The position numbers were made by a program, and so were the translations under genes. Positions 59,901 through 64,000 of a stretch of DNA of 64,000 bases are shown piece by piece. The number at the start of each line of letters is the position of its first letter. Within the stretch, counting starts at the first letter, position 1. Source of the stretch: Trogon surrucura (taxonomy: Eukaryota; Chordata; Aves; Trogoniformes; Trogonidae); NCBI GenBank assembly GCA_020746105.1, contig CM036617.1:144130518-144194517 (forward strand), given 5' to 3'. The notes below the pieces were generated by a model. That model did no database searches, was not told the origin of the DNA, and was given only the letters and a program-made list of their open reading frames with translations.

Positions 59901-62900
59901 TGAACTTTCAATGTCTATCAGAAAATCATAGTGCTCACTAATACTATTCAGTGCAGCAGAAGTATAGGAAAAAAATATGGCAGAAAGATGCTGAAGCAAA
60001 GGTACAAAAATGTTCAATGTGATGCAATACATATATATATTTAAAAAGCTGTCTAGATAGAGGTACTATATGGTTTGCTTTGTGCTGGTGTAAAACAAGC
60101 AAAAATATGAAAATGACAAAAGGAGTTCTTCTAATGAAGCATAAAATGGATTTTAAGATGTGGATGAAGGTACTTACTGCTTTCATTGCATAGCACCGTA
60201 TTTACTGCAAAAATCTGGTAGTGATTTCCTGTAAATTTCAATTTGTGTGATATCACCAGGTTTGGAATAACAAATCTTACATTTTTGCTTTCCTAATTCA
60301 TATCCCTCAAGGCACAAAAAATTTGGCACTACATCAGGTTAATACTCATTCTACATTCTGTCTGCTAAGTACCTTTTTCATAGTTGAACGCAAATGACCT
60401 ACCTAACCCCTTACATCTCTAGAAGTGATTTCAGTATCAACTAAGAAAATAAAAATCTTGCTAAAATATGCTTTTGTTGAATGCTGGTTTGAAGTGTATT
60501 GGAAAACTGACAGCTATATAATGTGTTTTAGCAGACATTGTCATAGTAACAACATTTGCTGACAGCTTATTTCTAGAGTTGTAATAGAAACTGAAATTCA
60601 CATTTCAGTTATAATGATTTGGCACCTCTTTGCTTTTTTTTTTTTGTTACCTGATGGATGGTTGGTCAAATAAGAAATATAGCTGATGGTTAATCCCTTT
60701 TCAATTTTTCTGTCACAAAGGAGCCAAATGATCCTTGTAAATCCTGACTTGCTGTCTTTTTTTTTTTTTCCTATATTTTTTCTTCTTCAGAGTGACTCCA
60801 AATTTATTGTGATGGAGATGAGAGCTAAATCTGGCCAACATAGGTTCTGGCATATAGAAAACAGTACTGTTAGGATGGATGAATGCAGAATGTGCTGTAT
60901 TAAGTGTTCGAGTGATATCTACTGAGTGGGTGTCTTTTGGACCATTATTTTTGGGGAGCTGAGTCTAGCAGTATAGATGGGAGAGCTGCCTGATGTGGCG
61001 ATAGACTGTACTGAGGACTATTTTTAAAAGCTGTTGATAATTCATCATGTTCCACAGAGATCACTAGAAAGTGCTGTCTAATTAACATTTCTAAAAATCT
61101 GATATTGTCCATTTGTTGACTGGTTTCAGTAGTGACCATCATGCCCCTGTGGGAAGATATTATTTCCAGCCTAGGTACCATATTAGCTGAGAGAGACGAG
61201 TCTCTTAAAGCTCCAGAAACAGTACAATACTGCACTTCCCATCTATGAACGAGATATTTCTTGGACAGTGATTCAGAGCCTGTTTGCCAAACTTCTCATG
61301 TTAGGTTCAGCTGCAATGTTTCAAGCAATTATTTTTCGTTGCTTGATGATTTGCTCAGATTGCAAGGCTGCTGCTGCTGTTGCTGCCTTCTGATCATCTG
61401 CAGAGCCTGCAAGCATCCAGCAGAGTTTATCAGCTTGGCCTCCTCACTTCATCTGAAGCACACTTCTGCCTGGAAACTGTTTCTCTAGGAAGGCCTTGGA
61501 TACAAGGAACTAGTTCCAGAGTCAGTGTGGCTCTTTTATACCCCTGCTGATGCTGGGCAGTTGGAAATGCAGTCTGCTTCCTTGTGTTATGTGTGTTCAG
61601 TTGAAGAAAAAAGAGATGCTCCTACCTGATTTGTCTCACTTTCTGAAGAAGAAATGCCATCGTACTCTTTTGCAATCTGTCTTTGCTCTTCCTCACACCT
61701 GGCTGTACAACCTAAAATGAACAGCACATGGATTGCAAATACAACCTAACAATAATCAAATCCATATCATAGTTGCAACTAACTGCAGACAAATGTGATA
61801 GTCTGGAGGTGAGATGAACTCCCTTAAAGAACACGTGCTTCAAAGAAGTTTAAATTTTAACATTGTCAACATAGGAAAAGTTATTTTTTTTATACTCAAT
61901 GTTGTGATTTTTTAACGCCAAAATGTAGGAAAGGGAGCTGTACTGATAGTGACATTTTCCAGCACCCACTTTCCCCATGTAAAGTTAAATCCCATGTTTT
62001 CTAATACCACCTAATATACAATAGGACACTAATCTTTGTAGCTTTCAAAACAGTTTTTGAGCATTGATGTATCTTGACTAACTCAGCCTGAGAGCTTTTG
62101 GTTCAAAAGAGAAATTACTTTCCAAAGCAGACATGGAGTATGCTGTACCTCAGTCTTGCTCTTGCTTATTCCTCTTGACAGCTACCAAGAACAGAACAAT
62201 TTCCCTTATACTGTGCAAGAGAAGTGGTTTTTTCTCAAGTAAATGGAGTATTGGGACACATAAAAACCCAGCATCGTTAGCTTTCCTTTGGTTGATTGAT
62301 GAAGACAAAAGTAGTTTTGGCCCTGAAGTCTCAACAGTAAAATAAATTCAAATTCTTTCCCTTGTGTTAAGTTTTGTCTGGATTTGTTCTTCCCTCAGTT
62401 AGTACTTGCAGATTCGAAATTAACTTTGATCTTTTCCTCTTGCTGATAGGCCTGTGTGAGTCCAGACTTGAGTGTGTTCAATTTTTGGGTTGTAACCTTT
62501 AATAATGCCTATCTAAATAGCTCTGTTAACTTGGTGTAGCTGTGCCAAATTACATCATCTGACAGCCTAGACTGACAGTCCCATTAAAACATCAGAAGGA
62601 AAGCAATCGTATAATAATCTGTATTATTTATTTTAAATTAATCACCAGATTGTAACATGACCTGAAAATATAGGAACTGCTCAGTGGTGAGATTATGAAC
62701 TAATGACAACTCTTGAGTCCCCATTGATCTCTAGACTTGAGGCATTGCAGAGTGTGATGTGATCAAGAACCCGGGCATGCTGTGAGCACCTACTGAGACC
62801 TTCATCAGTCAGGTTCTCCTCCACCACCACAGAGAGAGCTGTTAACCAGCCCCTTTTTAATCTGGTGTGGAGGGGACCCCCCTGATGATAGTGAGACATA

Positions 62901-64000
62901 GCAACTGATAAACTGCCCAACGGTGAGGCAACTAGATTGTTTACTGTGTATTTCTTGGCTATGCAGTTATCTGAAGAAGAGATGATAGCAGGAATTAGGA
63001 GGTTAGATACTGAGGAGAAAAAAAGACCTAAAGTGTCTCCTGTTAGATTTGGCATAACTATTATAAAATGTTCCTGTTGTTTGAGACAGTCCATCAACAC
63101 AGTACTGTGTGTCTAACACTTGCAATGGTAAAGTGTTTAAGAAAAAATAGAACAATGCAAACTTTTATCAGGCTTTAACCCTAATGTTTAACCCTAATGA
63201 TGACAGCTACTTTCAGTTCAGGCAATTTTCCTCGTTTGATGTAGCCTATCTAGTAACCATCCATGCATGTTTATTCCAAAGTCTGTTCTTCTTGAAACAT
63301 CATATATATTTTGCACCCACAGACAGAGATCAACTGCATTAATAGCTGTGTCCTGTTGCTTATTTCGAGTCTGGCTCCTAACGTCTTAGTCTGGTTTTGT
63401 CTGTTGCCCTTTAGTTCTTACCCTAAAAGAGACAGTAGGCAGTCCATCCACACTCTCTCTTCTTATCATGTGTGATTCTATAGAGTTTTACAATGTCTTC
63501 CTTAAGATATTTTTTTTCCAGAATGAAGGGTCTCAAGTCTACTCAGTGATACCTACATGGCTGTCACAGCAAGGTTTTTACAGCAGTTGTTGCTCTTCTC
63601 TGAACCCGTTTGTGTTCTAATGTAACTCTTTGGAGGCAAGGAGACAGGGACTGTGCACTGAGTTCAAGACGTGGATACAGCGTGGATTGCTGTGTTTAAA
63701 TAGTATTTTATTCTTAGCCTCTATTACTTTCATAATGGAATGTAACGTTCACCTTACTTCTTGCTCTTACAAAATACTGAGCTAATATTTTCAAGGAACA
63801 TTCTGTTTCAACCCCAAGATGTCGTTACTAACTGGTATAGGTCAATTCAAAGTCCAGCATGTTATATGTGAAACTGGTTTTAAGCCATAAGTATTGCTTT
63901 ATATTTATTTACCTTGAAAGTCATTTGCCATTGTTTAGGCTTTTAGAGTTATAAAGCTATGTTACAATTTTCCAGGTCTGCTTTTATCCTTGTTACCCAG
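38909..64000 (+). CDS. ANO2: ANO2 (anoctamin-2, TMEM16B) gene, 5' part, two coding exons (joined)
   Basis: This is the 5' end of the gene for anoctamin-2, a dimeric membrane calcium-activated chloride channel known from olfactory neurons and photoreceptor terminals. Two coding exons, 38955-39095 and 41442-41843, join in phase 0 and give 181 residues of the cytosolic N-terminus. The second exon contains MHFRDSKRKVDYVLAYHYRK, nearly identical to human ANO2 (MHF.DSQRKVDYVLAYHYRK). It also has LALVSNGGTGK and ELGPLDTLEEE (human LAIVSNGETGK, ELGPLDALEEE) and EAGLEIEKD. These distinguish ANO2 from ANO1. The transmembrane part and the Ca2+ site lie beyond the window, and the next exon (expected to carry a residue string like HAPW) was not found before 64000. 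The position just downstream of VWF on the same strand agrees with the vertebrate gene order. Confidence 0.93.
38955..39095 (+). CDS. ANO2: ANO2 first coding exon
   Basis: The exon has 47 codons from ATG at 38955 to donor gtgagt at 39096, ending in phase 0. It reads MAKSARDSFSECNSKYL, later NRSNGTSGTPSC and VESFRSA. Spliced to the next exon it gives ESFRSA-VINNYMD, aligned with human ESTRSSS-VINNYLD. That supports the frame and donor, although the rest shows little similarity to the longer human N-terminus. The frame is open upstream to an in-frame stop at 38901, so an N-terminal extension through an upstream exon (acceptor at 38910) is possible. An ATG at 38944 is in another frame that stops at the splice site and was not chosen. 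Confidence 0.78.
39096..41441 (+). other. ANO2 intron 1, 2.3 kb
   Basis: I see no repeat or gene in this intron. Confidence 0.6.
41442..41843 (+). CDS. ANO2: ANO2 second coding exon: start of anoctamin dimerisation region
   Basis: The exon has 134 codons, phase 0 at both ends, with acceptor tttctctcctag and donor gtgaga. It starts VINNYMDG, then GGMHFRDSKRKVDYVLAYHY, the opening of the anoctamin N-terminal dimerisation domain. A linker follows that is longer than in human ANO2: GVSSPEPMRRSAS and CAEPQQQDGGHHALQEWSGP have no human counterpart that I recall. The conserved ELGPLDTLEEEKRLQREEYE and NLVEAGLEIEKDPE close the exon. It is the most GC-rich stretch of the window, which also creates long chance frames on the other strand. 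Confidence 0.95.
44232..44426. repeat. Tandem duplication, two 97-bp units
   Basis: Units 44232-44328 and 44329-44426 both contain TTATTTCAGTGATAGTATAA and TATTCTCTAATACTTATTTC. They differ at about six positions including one extra T, roughly 94% identity, so the duplication is fairly recent on an evolutionary scale. Confidence 0.92.
47138..47272. repeat. A/C-rich, G-poor low-complexity tract
   Basis: About 135 bp are made mainly of A and C on the + strand (AACAACAACAACAACC, later AACGACCAACCCCCCC) with very few G. It is flanked by ordinary sequence. Confidence 0.7.
50122..50168 (-). mobile_element. CR1 LINE, very short 3' remnant
   Basis: TCTCACAGAATTGCCTAGAT, TGGAAAAGACCTTTAAGATC is the reverse complement of a CR1 tail. 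Only about 45 bp are recognisable. Confidence 0.75.
50288..50310. repeat. (GAA)n-like trinucleotide run
   Basis: AGAAGAAGACGAAGAAGAAG, an interrupted GAA repeat of about seven units. Confidence 0.7.
52425..52500. repeat. Palindromic remnant of a probable ancient amniote repeat
   Basis: It contains a perfect 18-bp palindrome, CCCATTAACGTTAATGGG (52441-52458), followed by AGTTAGGTGACTAAATCCCC. The text resembles an old foldback repeat of reptiles and birds with 'cccattgacttcaatgggagttaggcacctaaat', recalled from memory, so the family is uncertain. Confidence 0.4.
52762..52787. repeat. Poly(T) tract
   Basis: 26 bp with a single A interruption. Confidence 0.85.
52970..53408 (+). mobile_element. 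CR1 LINE, 3' end, 5'-truncated
   Basis: A well-preserved copy. The frame at 53130-53327 encodes the end of the CR1 ORF2 protein (GNGFKLKEGRFSLDIRKKFF, HWNKFPREAVDAPSLELFKA). The 3' part has CAGGGGGGTTGGAACTAGAT and CCTTCCAACCCAAACCATTC. It starts within ORF2 at AGGATCAAGAGGTTGGAGCA. It is on the same strand as ANO2. Confidence 0.93.
56337..56493 (+). mobile_element. CR1 LINE, 3' fragment
   Basis: CATCCCTGGAGGTGTTCAAA, GGTTGAACTTGATGATCTTA and the tail GATTCTGTGATGATTCTCTG mark the last 157 bp of a CR1 copy of the same general type as 17336-17761. Confidence 0.87.
60791..60924 (+). other. Exon-like open frame behind a strong splice acceptor, unassigned
   Basis: A long T/C tract ending in CTTCTTCAG (60782-60790) precedes an open frame of 44 codons plus TGA, in the phase needed after ANO2 exon 2. 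It reads SDSKFIVMEMRAKSGQHRFW and ends CRMCCIKCSSDIY. It does not resemble the next segment of anoctamins (expected ...IFVRIHAPW...), and there is no evidence of use. Chance is the default explanation. Confidence 0.15.
61367..61386. repeat. (GCT)n trinucleotide run
   Basis: GCTGCTGCTGCTGTTGCTGC, six or seven units with one interruption. Confidence 0.75.
63395..64000 (-). mobile_element. Probable ancient CR1-type LINE fragment
   Basis: GTTGCTCTTCTCTGAACCCG, then TGAGTTCAAGACGTGGATAC and, near the window end, TTGAAAGTCATTTGCCATTG and TTTTCCAGGTCTGCTTTTAT follow the order of the antisense amniote CR1 text ('gtagctcttctctgaaccc', 'actggacacagtattccag', 'catttgccatt'). Divergence is high, so both the family and the left edge are uncertain. 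It runs off the window. Confidence 0.35.

Larger units (their letters stand above)
41844..64000 (+). other. ANO2 intron 2, 5' part, over 22 kb
   Basis: This is non-coding sequence with CR1 fragments (50122, 52970, 56337 and probably 63395 onward), a 97-bp tandem duplication (44232), an A/C-rich G-poor tract (47138), an 18-bp palindrome in a probable ancient repeat (52425-52500), poly(T) (52762) and trinucleotide runs (GAA near 50288, CTG near 61367). I recognised no further ANO2 exon. Confidence 0.7.

Noticed and set aside
62693-63100. 135-codon minus-strand open frame near the window end
   Set aside because: No recognisable motif. It lies in the large ANO2 intron with no exon signals.
1-64000. 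CRISPR arrays, phage or bacterial mobile systems
   Set aside because: No direct repeats with regular spacers, no compact operons, and all recognised features are vertebrate.

Overview
The window is a piece of vertebrate nuclear DNA, almost certainly from a bird and probably from a passerine. The clues are many 5'-truncated CR1 retrotransposons with the avian ATTCTATG-type tail, ERVL-like solo LTRs, large introns, and one compact SINE with a tRNA-Ile-like head and a CR1 tail, a design I know from songbirds. No bacterial, phage or plasmid features are present.

Two protein genes are recognisable, both on the + strand and in tandem, matching the VWF-ANO2 neighbourhood of other vertebrates. The left 26 kb is the 3' end of VWF (von Willebrand factor). 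Nine coding exons, equivalent by counting back from the last exon to human exons 44-52, encode the last part of the C-domain stem (with the RGD integrin site) and the CTCK dimerisation knot. They end at a stop codon at 25804-25806 and a poly(A) signal at 25941. All splice sites are GT-AG and all phases join correctly.

About 13 kb of intergenic DNA follows (25.97-38.88 kb). It holds the tRNA/CR1 SINE, an old CR1 fragment, a solo ERVL-like LTR with a perfect 5-bp target duplication, a GC-rich block of unknown origin and simple repeats.

The right part is the 5' end of ANO2 (anoctamin-2/TMEM16B, a calcium-activated chloride channel). A first coding exon (38955-39095) lies about 70 bp after a TATA box and is spliced to a GC-rich second exon (41442-41843) that starts the cytosolic anoctamin dimerisation region. 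The rest of the window (41.84-64 kb) is one large intron with CR1 pieces, a 97-bp tandem duplication and other repeats. I did not find the next ANO2 exon.

The two genes do not act in one pathway: VWF is a secreted haemostatic multimer and ANO2 a sensory-neuron channel. Their adjacency is ancestral synteny. I see no new gene system here. The observations worth a second look are the passerine-type SINE, the bird-specific N-terminus and linker of ANO2, the conserved RGD and dimer cysteines of VWF, and several repeat or regulatory structures inside introns.
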